In this document: piece after piece, positions 1 to 8,829 of the stretch | How the letters are laid out: each line of letters begins with the position of its first letter | How positions within the stretch are numbered: the first letter of the stretch is position 1 | DNA from: Actinomycetota bacterium | GTDB lineage: Bacteria; Actinomycetota; Actinomycetes; Nanopelagicales; Nanopelagicaceae | DNA length: 64,000 nt | NCBI GenBank assembly: GCA_014377015.1 | Contig: JACMQL010000006.1 | Coordinates: 20,581 to 84,580, forward strand | Direction: 5' to 3' | Program-made: the position numbers and the translations under genes | The notes under the pieces: generated by a model | Database searches by the model: none | Told to the model about the DNA's origin: nothing | Seen by the model: only the letters and a program-made list of their open reading frames with translations

Positions 1-288
1 CTCTCCAACGCGCTGACAGCGCTGCAAGAAGGTATCACCACGATTGACTCATCCATCGCGGGTCTGGGCGGATGCCCCTTTGCCAAAAGCGCTACTGGAA
101 ATTTGGCCACGGAAGATCTCGTCTGGCAATTGCACGGACTCGGTATCTCAACTGGCGTTAACTTTGCGGAGCTTCTTGAAACAAGTCATTGGCTTAGCGA
201 AACAACTGGATTAAAAAATCGATCTAAAGTTTCGATAGCTCTATCTAGAAACATGCACGATGAGACAGGAATGGTGGAATCACAATGA
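1..288 (+). CDS. mvaB: Hydroxymethylglutaryl-CoA lyase, C-terminal part
   Basis: The reading frame is open from base 1 and ends at TGA 286-288, so the window cuts off the N-terminus. HMG-CoA lyase cleaves HMG-CoA to acetyl-CoA and acetoacetate, the last step of leucine breakdown. The visible part carries the family signature GLGGCPFAKSATGN (about residues 21-34 of the fragment), whose Cys is the conserved active-site-loop cysteine, and the usual C-terminal helices (EDLVWQLHGLGI). The stop overlaps the start of the acyl-CoA dehydrogenase (ATGA), so the two are translationally coupled. With the following genes and the convergent 2-oxoacid dehydrogenase operon, this suggests a leucine/isovalerate pathway cluster. 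Confidence 0.9.
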   Translation, partial: LSNALTALQEGITTIDSSIAGLGGCPFAKSATGNLATEDLVWQLHGLGISTGVNFAELLETSHWLSETTGLKNRSKVSIALSRNMHDETGMVESQ

Positions 289-1451
289 ATTCAGCGTTGA
301 GTCAAGTATCGAGAGAGCACCAATTACTAGCAGAGACCGTGCGGGAATTCGCCAACCAAGTTGTCGCACCGGTTGCGGCAAAACATGACAGGGAGCAATC
401 CTTCCCATACGAAGTGATTAAGCAAATGGCCGAAATGGGGCTCTTTGGACTTCCCTTTCCCGAAGAGGTTGGTGGGATGGGCGGGGATTTCCTCTCATTC
501 TGTCTTGCGATAGAAGAGTTAGCCCGAATCGATCAAAGCGTCGCAATCACACTTGATGCTTCAGTCGGATTAGGTTCGATGCCCATCTACAGATTTGGGA
601 ATCAAGAGCAAAAAGATGAATTTCTTCCCGCGCTCATAAGTGGCCAAGCGCTCGGGGCATTCGGGCTGACTGAACCAGATGGGGGAAGCGATGCGAGTCA
701 GCTACGAACTACCGCGCGCCTAGACAATGATGAATGGGTAATCAACGGCAGCAAGAGTTTCATCACGAACTCTGGAACATCAATAACCTCATTAGTCATT
801 GTTGCGTGCATAACCGGTAAGAAAGCGGACGGAACTAACGAGCTCAGCACAATTATTGTTCCCAATGGCACTCCTGGCTTCACCGTCGAGCCCTCCTATT
901 ACAAAGTTGGCTGGCATGCCTCCGATACGCATGGACTCTCGTTTAGCGATGTCCGCGTTCCCGCAAACAATCTCTTGGGTGAGCGTGGCCGAGGTTATGC
1001 GAATTTTCTCAACTCCTTGGATGAGGGCCGCGTTGCAATCGCTGCGTTAAGTGTGGGAGCGGCCCAAGGATGCATCGATGAAGCTTTGCGTTATGCCAAA
1101 GAACGAAAAGCATTCGGTAAATATATTGGCCAACATCAATCGATTGCTTTCAAGATCGCAGAAATGCAAGCCCGAACTCATATTGCACGATTGGCCTACT
1201 ACCACGCAGCCCAATTACTAACTGCCGGAAAGGATTTCAAAATGGCAGCCTCCATTGCCAAACTGGTTGCAAGTGAGGCTGCAATGGATAATGCCCGCGC
1301 CGCAACACAAATTTTCGGCGGGTACGGTTTTATGGACGAGTACGTAGTCGCTCGACATTACCGCGACTCAAAGATTTTGGAAATTGGCGAAGGTACGTCC
1401 GAAGTACAAAAGATCCTGATTGCCCGTAGCCTGGGATTGAGTGAGAAATGA
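285..1451 (+). CDS. Acyl-CoA dehydrogenase (short/branched-chain type)
   Basis: A 388-residue FAD-dependent acyl-CoA dehydrogenase of normal family length. It carries the flavin/substrate motifs FGLTEPDGGSDAS (about residue 126) and WVINGSKSFITNSG, and the C-terminal IGEGTSEVQ segment. The Glu in EGT is the expected catalytic base of the short-chain type. At the position where isovaleryl-CoA dehydrogenase has its base (LER in that enzyme) this protein has DEGR, so it is not a canonical IVD by that residue. The start ATG overlaps the lyase stop and the stop overlaps the hydratase start, making a three-gene operon. The substrate is probably a branched short acyl-CoA, inferred from context only. 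Confidence 0.92.
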   Translation: MNSALSQVSREHQLLAETVREFANQVVAPVAAKHDREQSFPYEVIKQMAEMGLFGLPFPEEVGGMGGDFLSFCLAIEELARIDQSVAITLDASVGLGSMPIYRFGNQEQKDEFLPALISGQALGAFGLTEPDGGSDASQLRTTARLDNDEWVINGSKSFITNSGTSITSLVIVACITGKKADGTNELSTIIVPNGTPGFTVEPSYYKVGWHASDTHGLSFSDVRVPANNLLGERGRGYANFLNSLDEGRVAIAALSVGAAQGCIDEALRYAKERKAFGKYIGQHQSIAFKIAEMQARTHIARLAYYHAAQLLTAGKDFKMAASIAKLVASEAAMDNARAATQIFGGYGFMDEYVVARHYRDSKILEIGEGTSEVQKILIARSLGLSEK

Positions 1452-2206
1452 GCAACCACTCAGAGTTGCGCTACGAAGTTTCCGATGGCATCGCCACGAT
1501 GACAATCAATAGACCAGAGGCACGCAATGCCTTGAATGCCAATGTCCGAACTGGAATTCGCGCATCCCTTGATCTTTTCGCGAAAGATGACCAAGCCAAG
1601 GTGCTCATCGTCACTGCCGTTGGAGATATTGCATTTAGTGCAGGCGCTGATCTTAAGGAAATGTCCGATGATCAACTGACAATTCCACCAGATGATTTTA
1701 TCCCCGACTTATCTACTCCTAAACCCGTCATTGCTGCGGTCAACGGAGTCGCCCTTGGCGGAGGATTCTTTCTTGCCCAGCAAGCCGATCTTGTTATCGC
1801 CGCTGATCACGCGACCTTTGGAATAACTGAAGCACGCTTCGGTCGTGGCGCACCATGGGCAGCTTCACTTCCATTATTGATTCCACCGAGAGTCGCAATG
1901 GAACTATTGCTTACTGCCCAACCCATCACTGCATCCAGGGCAAAAGATGTGGGTCTGGTCAACTACACAGTTCCCCTAGACCAATTGCGCGAAGCAAGTC
2001 TGCGGATTGCCAAACAGATTGCCGACAATGCTCCGCTATCGGTTTCTGCCGGCAAAGCCATGGTCCATGATGTTCTCAACCACGTTCTTGGCGATGTCCG
2101 TCAGCAAGTGACATCGCTATGGGAGCCGGTGTATTTAAGTGAAGATGCCCAAGAAGGGCCGCGATCATTTAAGGAAAAACGCCTACCCCGCTGGCAGGGT
2201 CATTAA
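1448..2206 (+). CDS. Enoyl-CoA hydratase/isomerase family protein
   Basis: A 252-residue crotonase-fold protein. The oxyanion-hole segments are visible (FSAGADLKEM near residue 63, and NGVALGGGF near residue 99). Of the two catalytic glutamates of classical enoyl-CoA hydratase, the second is present (E128 in ITEARFG). The first position, in the GGGxE motif, is Phe (F108). It may therefore be a methylglutaconyl-CoA hydratase-like or other crotonase enzyme rather than a standard hydratase. It starts by ATGA overlap with the dehydrogenase. Its 3' end overlaps the 3' end of the convergent E2 gene by 24 bp. Confidence 0.88.
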   Translation: MSNHSELRYEVSDGIATMTINRPEARNALNANVRTGIRASLDLFAKDDQAKVLIVTAVGDIAFSAGADLKEMSDDQLTIPPDDFIPDLSTPKPVIAAVNGVALGGGFFLAQQADLVIAADHATFGITEARFGRGAPWAASLPLLIPPRVAMELLLTAQPITASRAKDVGLVNYTVPLDQLREASLRIAKQIADNAPLSVSAGKAMVHDVLNHVLGDVRQQVTSLWEPVYLSEDAQEGPRSFKEKRLPRWQGH

Positions 2207-3505
2207 TGCTTCTGGAGTGTGCAACATGCCGGCAACATCTGCCAAAAATCTCGAACCTTGCGCGCCGTCGACTAAGCGATGGTCGAAGGATAAAGCAAGC
2301 GTTGTAACTTGTCGTATCGCGATTTCTCCTTCGACTACCCAAGGTCGCTCAACTACGGCTCCTAAACTGACGATTGCGGATTCACCTGGTGGCAGTATCG
2401 GAGTTCCGCTCTCAATGCCAAATACCCCAATATTGGTGATGGACATCGTGCCACCGATCATTTGATGTGGTTGCGTTCGTCCGGCTCGTGCAACATCGAC
2501 TAAGCCGCCAATCGCAATTGCCATTTCCTTTAAAGAAAGTTGATCTGCATCTTTAATATGTGGCACGAGTAATCCTCGATCTGTCGCGGTAGCAATTCCG
2601 AGGTTTACATAGTGCTTCAGCACAATTTCCTGCGGGGATGCATCCCAATAACTATTTATCTCCGGAGTTCGACTTGCGGCTAAGCACATAGCGCGCGCAA
2701 GAAGGGTGAGTATTGACAGACGTACACCGCTAAATTCTGGCCGTTGGCGAAGCGCCTCAAGTAAATGCATAGAAGGTGTCACATCCACGGTCACGAATTC
2801 CGTTACATGCGGAGCAGTGAAAGCACTTGCAACCATTGCCTCAGCTGTGGCGCGGCGCACGCCACGAATCGGCACCCTAGTTTCGCGCGAACTCTCAACT
2901 GAACTCTCAATTGACCTCTTGGTATTCGTACTTGGGTCGCTGACTTCTCCTGCGACTTGTCGCACATCATCGCGTGTCACCGATCCTTCGGGTCCACTTC
3001 CGTGGATAAGGGTGAGATCAATTCCAAGTTCACGAGCCATTTTTCGGACCAAAGGTTTCGCAAGCGGGCGCACGAGTTTCACCGCGGGCACAATATTAGG
3101 CGCCTCTTCGATACTTCCCCGAAAATTGCGCGGTGTGAGTCTGCGACGTCGACCGTCATCTGTACGCGGTCCCGATCCGACCAGAATCTCCGTACGTTCA
3201 ACTTTCACATCTTTATCTTGTTTACTTTGAGTAGCCATTTTCTCGAGTTGGTGAAGTTGAATTCGAACAATGGGAGTACCCACTCGAATGACCTGACCCG
3301 CTGGCACGAGAATTTCCACGATCGTACCTGCAAAAGGACTTGGCAATTCAACAAGAGATTTTGCCGATTCGATTTCTACTATGACTTGATTGACCTCTAT
3401 TTCTTGCCCGACTATGACCATCCAGCGAAGGATCTCTGCATCTTCTAAACCTTCACCAACATCAGGAAGGCGAAAGTCAAAGTTTGTTGGCGTCGCTTCA
3501 GTCAT
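2183..3505 (-). CDS. bkdC: Branched-chain 2-oxoacid dehydrogenase E2 (lipoamide acyltransferase)
   Basis: A 440-residue E2 with a standard layout. An N-terminal lipoyl domain (residues about 9-85) has its lipoyl-lysine at K49 in ESAKS. A charged linker follows, then a peripheral-subunit-binding domain (about 147-183, VRPLAKPLVRKMARELGID). The C-terminal acyltransferase domain has the catalytic SFDHRLVDG motif near residue 409. It transfers the acyl group from E1 to CoA. It is the last gene of the E1alpha-E1beta-E2 operon, 19 bp after E1beta. No E3 (lipoamide dehydrogenase) gene follows. The branched-chain assignment over pyruvate dehydrogenase rests on the two-subunit E1 and on the neighbouring acyl-CoA catabolic genes. 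Confidence 0.9.
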   Translation of the reverse strand: MTEATPTNFDFRLPDVGEGLEDAEILRWMVIVGQEIEVNQVIVEIESAKSLVELPSPFAGTIVEILVPAGQVIRVGTPIVRIQLHQLEKMATQSKQDKDVKVERTEILVGSGPRTDDGRRRRLTPRNFRGSIEEAPNIVPAVKLVRPLAKPLVRKMARELGIDLTLIHGSGPEGSVTRDDVRQVAGEVSDPSTNTKRSIESSVESSRETRVPIRGVRRATAEAMVASAFTAPHVTEFVTVDVTPSMHLLEALRQRPEFSGVRLSILTLLARAMCLAASRTPEINSYWDASPQEIVLKHYVNLGIATATDRGLLVPHIKDADQLSLKEMAIAIGGLVDVARAGRTQPHQMIGGTMSITNIGVFGIESGTPILPPGESAIVSLGAVVERPWVVEGEIAIRQVTTLALSFDHRLVDGAQGSRFLADVAGMLHTPEALMTLPAG

Positions 3506-3524
3506 TGCAATCTTCTCTCACCGC

Positions 3525-4508
3525 TCAGTAGCTCATCGACTTTTCGACCGCATCTAATATGCGATCGACATCGGGCAAGTACACATCCTCAATGCGACTG
3601 GGCGGATAAGGAGTGTCGTACCCAGTCACGCGCAACACGGGAGCTTGCAGATAGTAGAAGCAGGACTCGGTAAGGCATTGACCGACCTCGCCGCCGATTC
3701 CCCCGCTGCTGGAAGCCTCATGGACCACAACCGCGCGACCGGTTTTTTTCACCGACTTCTCCATAGTCACAAGGTCGAGCGGGCTTAGCGTGCGCAGGTC
3801 AATTACCTCCAAGCTCACCCCGTCTTGCGCCGCGAGCGCTGCCGCGTGCAAAGAGGTAGCAACAGTTGGACCGTAACAAATTATTGTGCAATCAGAACCT
3901 TCAACCAGGACTTTCGCTTGATACATAGACGGTACCGAGGTGAGAGTTTCAGAAAGGTCAACTTCACCTTTTTGCCAATAACGCCGCTTGGGTTCTAAAA
4001 AAATCACGGGGTCATCACTAGCGATAGCTTGTTGAATCATCCAGTACGCATCAACTGGATTAGCACATGTCACCACGCGCAGACCCGGCGTGGAGGCGAA
4101 GTAAGCCTCGGGAGATTCACCGTGGTGTTCAACTGATCCGATCCCTCCCCCAAAAGGCATTCTTATCGTGATGGGTAATTGGAGAACCCCGGCCGATCGA
4201 TATCGCATACGTGCCAATTGGACGATGATCTGATCAAAAGCTGGATAAACGAAACCATCGAACTGGATTTCGATTACAGGTCTATATCCGTAGAGCGCCA
4301 GCCCAATGGCGGTACCAACGATTCCTGATTCCGCAAGCGGTGCGTCTATCACACGATCCTCACCAAAATCCTTTTGTAGCCCTTCCGTAACTCGGAATAC
4401 ACCACCAAGTTTTCCGATGTCCTCTCCCATCAGTAAAACTTTGGGATCTGATTCCATCGCGCATCGAAGTCCGCGGTTAAGAGCTTGCACGATGCTCAAC
4501 TCCGTCAT
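3525..4508 (-). CDS. bkdB: Branched-chain 2-oxoacid dehydrogenase E1 beta subunit
   Basis: A 327-residue transketolase-like beta subunit. It begins TELSIVQALNRGL and has the conserved segments GEDIGKLGGVFRVTEGL and DAPLAESGIVG, the latter contributing to the thiamine diphosphate site. The EHHGESPEAYFASTPGLRVV stretch and the C-terminal transketolase domain (EGSDCTIICYG) are also typical. With E1alpha it forms the alpha2beta2 decarboxylase that acts on 2-oxoacids from Val, Leu and Ile. The ATG lies one base after the E1alpha stop, which indicates a coupled operon. Length is normal. Confidence 0.92.
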   Translation of the reverse strand: MTELSIVQALNRGLRCAMESDPKVLLMGEDIGKLGGVFRVTEGLQKDFGEDRVIDAPLAESGIVGTAIGLALYGYRPVIEIQFDGFVYPAFDQIIVQLARMRYRSAGVLQLPITIRMPFGGGIGSVEHHGESPEAYFASTPGLRVVTCANPVDAYWMIQQAIASDDPVIFLEPKRRYWQKGEVDLSETLTSVPSMYQAKVLVEGSDCTIICYGPTVATSLHAAALAAQDGVSLEVIDLRTLSPLDLVTMEKSVKKTGRAVVVHEASSSGGIGGEVGQCLTESCFYYLQAPVLRVTGYDTPYPPSRIEDVYLPDVDRILDAVEKSMSY

Positions 4509-4509
4509 C

Positions 4510-5610
4510 TCAATTCACCTTAGTTTCTTGATCGGCAAGAATCGCTTCAACCTCGAGTCGTTGACGTTCCAGACGCGCATCGGGACCGGAATACACATGG
4601 TCGAACATGGTTAAAGGGTTCGGATCGGCCAATTCTCGGCAACTAACGCGCATTCGTTCGGCGAGGTATGCCGCCTCACTTGCTAATTCTGACTCGACTT
4701 TCTCGTTAAGAATTTCCTGCGCTCGCAAATAAATCCGTAGTCGATCAATGGGATCGCGGCTGCGCCATAGTTCGTCATCTGCGCTATCTCGATACTTCGT
4801 AGGATCATCAGAAGTTGTGTGGGCGCCCATTCGGTAGGTGAACGCTTCGATGAGCGTTGGACCTTTCCCGGCGCGGGCGCGATCGAGTGCGGCCATCGTT
4901 ACTGCATGGCAGGCAATTACGTCATTGCCATCAACTCGAATGCCCGGCATTCCAAATCCTTGGGCACGTTGGGCAAGCGGAACAACACTCTGACGTCTGG
5001 TTGGTTCTGAGATCGCCCACTGATTATTCTGACAAAAGAAGACAACTGGTGATTGGAACGAAGTGGCGAAAACAAAAGCTTCATTCACATCGCCCTCACT
5101 CATTGCCCCATCACCGAAGTACGCGACTACCGCCTGATCCTTTTCTAAATCACCCGTGCCGGTTCGACCATCTTTACTCATGCCCATCGCATACCCAGTT
5201 GCGTGCAGAACGTGTGCGCCAATGATGACTTGATAGCCATAAAAACGATGCAGATTTGCATCCCACGCTTGGTGCGCAGTTCCGCGCCAAAATCGCAACA
5301 TGTCCACGGGATCCACGCCCCGACACCAAGCCACCCCGTGTTCCCGATACGTCGAGAAAACATAATCCTGCGCTTGCATCGCCCGCGCCGATCCAATCTG
5401 CGCGGCTTCTTGCCCCAGTAGTGGAGCCCAGAGGCCCAACTCGCCTTGCCTTTGGAGAGCAGTTGCCTGCTGATCGAGTTGGCGTACTAAAACCATGTCT
5501 CTATAGAGCGCCAGTAAAGCGGCACCGTCCAAGGTGGAATGAAATTGCGGATCATCAACAAGTTCACCCATGCTCGAGAGTAATTGAACTGTTGCCTCTA
5601 ATGACTCCAT
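4510..5610 (-). CDS. bkdA: Branched-chain 2-oxoacid dehydrogenase E1 alpha subunit
   Basis: A 366-residue thiamine diphosphate-binding alpha subunit. The TPP/Mg motif runs from GDGAMSEGDVNEAFVFA to CQNNQWAIS. The regulatory-loop region RMGAHTTSDDPTKYR is typical of branched-chain E1alpha. The ATG is preceded by GGAGG 4 nt upstream. It is the first gene of the operon. About 87 nt upstream of the start is a candidate promoter containing a palindrome shared with the divergent Lrp/AsnC gene, which suggests regulation like that of Lrp-type BkdR systems (inference). Confidence 0.92.
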   Translation of the reverse strand: MESLEATVQLLSSMGELVDDPQFHSTLDGAALLALYRDMVLVRQLDQQATALQRQGELGLWAPLLGQEAAQIGSARAMQAQDYVFSTYREHGVAWCRGVDPVDMLRFWRGTAHQAWDANLHRFYGYQVIIGAHVLHATGYAMGMSKDGRTGTGDLEKDQAVVAYFGDGAMSEGDVNEAFVFATSFQSPVVFFCQNNQWAISEPTRRQSVVPLAQRAQGFGMPGIRVDGNDVIACHAVTMAALDRARAGKGPTLIEAFTYRMGAHTTSDDPTKYRDSADDELWRSRDPIDRLRIYLRAQEILNEKVESELASEAAYLAERMRVSCRELADPNPLTMFDHVYSGPDARLERQRLEVEAILADQETKVN

Positions 5611-5703
5611 GGAGCCTCCGGTCAGGACCGTGCGCGGACAATCATCGGGAAAGTTGCAAGGAGTCTAGGCACGGGTAGCCCAGAGGTACAATAGTGATGC
5701 TTT

Positions 5704-5732
5704 GTAATAGACCGTTGGTCTATCTATGGCAA
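5704..5732 (-). promoter_or_regulatory. Candidate bkd promoter with palindromic operator
   Basis: On the minus strand TTGCCA (5732-5727) and TATTAC (5709-5704) are separated by 17 bp, a plausible -35/-10 pair reading towards E1alpha. The spacer contains a perfect inverted repeat, 7-bp arms ATAGACC/GGTCTAT around 3 bp (5707-5723). Its place between the two promoter boxes and beside an Lrp/AsnC gene makes it a likely binding site for that regulator. The palindrome is seen directly; the function is inferred. Confidence 0.55.
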
Positions 5733-5760
5733 GAATTTGTGGCAAAAGAGGGGGAAAGTG

Positions 5761-6273
5761 ATGCTACTTGACCAGATTGACTGCGCCATCTTAGGAGAGC
5801 TACTGGCTCGCCCTAAAGCCGGGGTGCGCGATTATGCGCGCACTCTCGGGCTAGCGCGGGGAACGGTGCAAGCCAGACTCGATCGTCTGACCGAGCAGGG
5901 AGTGGTGGGTGACTATGCGCCTGCCCTGAGCCATGCCGCGCTGGGCTTTCCGGTCCTGGCATTCATACATATTCAGTTGCAACAGGGCAGTCTGGAACTG
6001 TTCACAAAGGAGCTGGCGAGTCTGGCTCAAGTTGTTGAAGCCCACTCCGTCACTGGTGACGCAGATGTTCTCTGTCGGGTGGTTGCCCGCGATAACACTG
6101 ATCTGGAAGCGGTGATTCAAGCAATCTTGGATGTTGGAGGGGTTGTCAGAACTCGAACTGAAATTGCCTTGACGGAACGAGTACCAAGACGGGACATCTC
6201 TTTGCTGCAAGAGTTGGCCACAACTGCTCCGCAAAGCAGTCGGACCACCGTTCAAGTCGATGACCATTCATAA
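5761..6273 (+). CDS. Lrp/AsnC family transcriptional regulator
   Basis: About 171 residues from ATG 5761, which I prefer because GAGGGGG lies 6-8 nt upstream. GTG 5758 and TTG 5737 are in-frame alternatives. The N-terminal HTH spans about residues 1-50 (LDQIDCAILGELLARPKAGVRDYARTLGLARGTVQARLDRLTEQG). A RAM-type ligand-binding domain follows (AFIHIQLQQGSLELF, HSVTGDADVLCRVVARD). Such proteins form octamers that sense amino acids or 2-oxoacids. It is divergent from the bkd operon with a palindrome in the shared 150-bp gap, so it is probably the local bkd regulator (inference). Confidence 0.9.
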   Translation: MLLDQIDCAILGELLARPKAGVRDYARTLGLARGTVQARLDRLTEQGVVGDYAPALSHAALGFPVLAFIHIQLQQGSLELFTKELASLAQVVEAHSVTGDADVLCRVVARDNTDLEAVIQAILDVGGVVRTRTEIALTERVPRRDISLLQELATTAPQSSRTTVQVDDHS

Positions 6274-6279
6274 TGAAAT

Positions 6280-7008
6280 TTACGAAGTTAATTTCATTTC
6301 TGCAGTAGCAATCTGATCGAGAAATCGGTCAACAAGATCGTAGGCGCGTTTGTTTGAGTACAGCTCTTGCTCGCGCGTTTGCTGACGCAACGTTTCGACT
6401 ACTAAACCTTCGCCTTCGACTTCTGCGCAGCCACCTTCCATCTCCAGCCAAATATCTAAAATGTGCGGATCGATCTCGGGATGAAATTGCAGCGCGAGCG
6501 TGCGGCCATAAATAAATGCTTGCGAAGCGAGAGGCGTTCGCGCAATCTCCTTAGCCTCAGGTGGAAGTTGCCAACGATCCCAGTGGTATTGGAACCACGG
6601 CCCTTCCTCAATCAACGAAGTATTATCAGATTCAATTTCATACCATCCGACTTCCGCGGCGGGGCCACGAGATACTGAGCCACCTAGTACCCGCGCCATC
6701 AACTGGCCACCGAAACAAATGCCCAGAATTGGCACCCCTGCATTGTGAACTTCACCCATGAGTGTGAGTTCAGGTAGCAACCAATTGCCGATGCGCTCGT
6801 CTTCCCACGCTCCCCAAGGAGATCCCATCACAACGACTACATCGTAGGAAAGTAAATCTGGCCATTGGACACTTACATTTGGTTGGTTGAAGTTTGTTTC
6901 GTTAACAATAGGAAAGCGCGTGATTTCGTATCCCCGTCGCACAAATTGTTCCCAAATAGGACCGCCTTCGCTGACATGATCATGTTCGATAAAAATGACG
7001 CGCTTCAT
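6280..7008 (-). CDS. Class I glutamine amidotransferase-like protein
   Basis: About 242 residues starting at ATG 7008 (MKRVIFIEHDH), 10 bp after the SDR stop. An upstream in-frame extension to 7083 would overlap the SDR and is unlikely. It is a stand-alone GATase1 domain like the GMP synthase glutaminase-like proteins. The nucleophile Cys sits in GICFGGQLMARVLGG, and the His-Glu pair is LQFHPEID. Such proteins hydrolyse glutamine or gamma-glutamyl amides. The partner or substrate is not evident. It is the last gene of the desaturase-SDR-GATase series and faces the end of the Lrp gene, 6 bp away. Confidence 0.8.
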   Translation of the reverse strand: MKRVIFIEHDHVSEGGPIWEQFVRRGYEITRFPIVNETNFNQPNVSVQWPDLLSYDVVVVMGSPWGAWEDERIGNWLLPELTLMGEVHNAGVPILGICFGGQLMARVLGGSVSRGPAAEVGWYEIESDNTSLIEEGPWFQYHWDRWQLPPEAKEIARTPLASQAFIYGRTLALQFHPEIDPHILDIWLEMEGGCAEVEGEGLVVETLRQQTREQELYSNKRAYDLVDRFLDQIATAEMKLTS

Positions 7009-7018
7009 TTTCTGCACA

Positions 7019-7813
7019 TCAATACATAACCAAGCCGCCGCTGATGTTGAGATCAATTCCAGTGATAGCCGACGAACGATCACTCCCTAGAAAGAGCACG
7101 CCCTGCGCAATTTCTTCGGGCTTCACAAATTTGCCAAGCGGGACTAACTCCAGCCACTTTTCCCGCATCTGCCTTGGCGTAATGTTTTCAATTCCCGCAA
7201 CTTGTTCCATAACCAATTCCAGACGAGGGCCATCTACGTAACCCGGCGAAATAAGATTTGCACGAATACCATGTGGACCGAGTTCTACTGCCAGGGTGCG
7301 CATCATCCCGACCATGCCGAGTTTGGATGCGGCATAGACACTGCGATGAACGAGTGGTCGCTTTCCGGTGACCGATCCTATGAAGACTATGGATCCGCGC
7401 TTGCGCGCAATCATTGATGGGATAACTGCTTTAGATACCATGAAAGCACCTTTGAGATTGGTGTCTATCGCGTCATCCCAATCCTCTTCACTCAAATCCC
7501 AGAGCGCGGCGGATTTCCCCGTGACTCCGCTGTTGTTGACGAGCACATCGATCTGTCCGAAAGTGTCGAGGGTCGTCTGCACGGCTGCTTCAATGGATGC
7601 AGCATCAACTTGATCCAAGCGGGCGATCTTCGGTGCGCGGCCCGCGTAATCTTTAGATTCTTGGATGAGCCGGGAAGTCTGGGCAAGACCATCCATGTCC
7701 CGCCCGGTCAGCACAACTTGCGCACCATCGCCGGCCAAGGTGAGGGCGATAGATCGACCGATGGCTCTACTTGCACCGGTGATGAGCGCGACTTTATCGG
7801 CGAGGTCTGGCAC
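7019..7813 (-). CDS. Short-chain dehydrogenase/reductase
   Basis: About 264 residues from GTG 7813, chosen because GAGAGGA lies 5 nt upstream. An ATG at 7834 lacks a ribosome site. This is a classical SDR: the NAD(P)-binding TGASRAIG loop has Ala where Gly is usual, followed by NNSG and the catalytic Ser in FIGSVTG. YAASK supplies the Tyr/Lys pair. The C-terminus (SSAITGIDLNISGGLVMY) is typical of 3-oxoacyl-ACP reductase-like SDRs. The gene lies 44 bp after the desaturase, so a role in fatty acid or lipid metabolism is possible but not proven. Confidence 0.85.
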   Translation of the reverse strand: MPDLADKVALITGASRAIGRSIALTLAGDGAQVVLTGRDMDGLAQTSRLIQESKDYAGRAPKIARLDQVDAASIEAAVQTTLDTFGQIDVLVNNSGVTGKSAALWDLSEEDWDDAIDTNLKGAFMVSKAVIPSMIARKRGSIVFIGSVTGKRPLVHRSVYAASKLGMVGMMRTLAVELGPHGIRANLISPGYVDGPRLELVMEQVAGIENITPRQMREKWLELVPLGKFVKPEEIAQGVLFLGSDRSSAITGIDLNISGGLVMY

Positions 7814-7857
7814 GGTGATCCTCTCGCGGTACATAAAAAATAAGGTTGCCGGAAGTG

Positions 7858-8823
7858 CTACAGCAGTCTAATTGGCTCTTGTCCGCGTGCTATCAACTTC
7901 TCGAAATATATCTCGCGCTTCTCATTGAAGCGCGCAGCGTCCGCGGTTGAAGTAACAAGAAATTCATTGAGCTCCTCGCGCGCGACAACTCCGTCACCGC
8001 TGAGGTCCTCACGGTCAAACACGTTCCAAGCGCGCAGCACCGGAGCAACAACATCATCGAGGTGCTGTTGCAGATCATAAATTCCGGCAAGTGCGATCTG
8101 CACGGATTTGCGTCCAAAGCCGGGCATTCCGACGCCGGGCATCGCAAAGTTTGTGACGACGTCAGTGATTGCACGCATTGCGGCGTTGGGCTCGAGGTCT
8201 ATCGCCTTGCCCAACAAGTTGCGATAGAAAATCATGTGCAGGTTTTCATCTGCTGCTATGCGTTGCAGTAGGCCTTCGCAGATCGGGTCATTGGAAATCT
8301 TGCCCGTGTTGCGATGCGAGATTCTGGTCGCTAACTCTTGAAAAGAAACGTAGGCCACGGTGTGCAACATGTCAGTCTCGTAAGGGGTCTGATACCCCAA
8401 CTGCATGTGCGCCATGCGCAAGTCTTCAAGTTCGTATGGATCTACTCCGCGAGTGGCCATCAAGTAATCGCGCATCACGATTCCGTGGCGATTTTCCTCT
8501 GCCGTCCAACGCTCAATCCAATTGCCCCAGGCTCCGTCACGGCCCATCGCAATGGCGATTTCAGTGTGGTAACTCGGCAAGTTGTCTTCGGTCATCAAGT
8601 TGAGGACGAGCGAATCTTGGGCAATTGTTGATAACTTGGAATCTTTAGCTTCCCACGCATCACCGTTGAGCGGACCGGCAAAGGTGCGACCTTCACTCCA
8701 GGGGACATACTCGTGCGGGTACCAATTTTTCTGAACCGCAATGTGTCGTTCAAATTCGACTGCCACAGTAGGTTCGAGGTCGCGAATAAGTCGAGACTGA
8801 ATTGCGGGGTCGAGTGCGCTCAC
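7858..8823 (-). CDS. Acyl-ACP desaturase (soluble di-iron fatty acid desaturase)
   Basis: A 321-residue protein of the DesA/stearoyl-ACP desaturase family. The di-iron ligands are visible in EENRHGIVMRDYL and DENLHMIFYRN, with the N-terminal helix containing MTEDNLPSYH. It introduces a double bond into acyl-ACP or acyl-CoA using O2. The start is GTG 8823. A TAGCAT -10-like box lies only 6 nt upstream, so the message may be leaderless. A 10-bp perfect palindrome is located just upstream. The gene occupies the place where rplS normally follows trmD. Confidence 0.9.
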   Translation of the reverse strand: MSALDPAIQSRLIRDLEPTVAVEFERHIAVQKNWYPHEYVPWSEGRTFAGPLNGDAWEAKDSKLSTIAQDSLVLNLMTEDNLPSYHTEIAIAMGRDGAWGNWIERWTAEENRHGIVMRDYLMATRGVDPYELEDLRMAHMQLGYQTPYETDMLHTVAYVSFQELATRISHRNTGKISNDPICEGLLQRIAADENLHMIFYRNLLGKAIDLEPNAAMRAITDVVTNFAMPGVGMPGFGRKSVQIALAGIYDLQQHLDDVVAPVLRAWNVFDREDLSGDGVVAREELNEFLVTSTADAARFNEKREIYFEKLIARGQEPIRLL

Positions 8824-8829
8824 CTCTAA

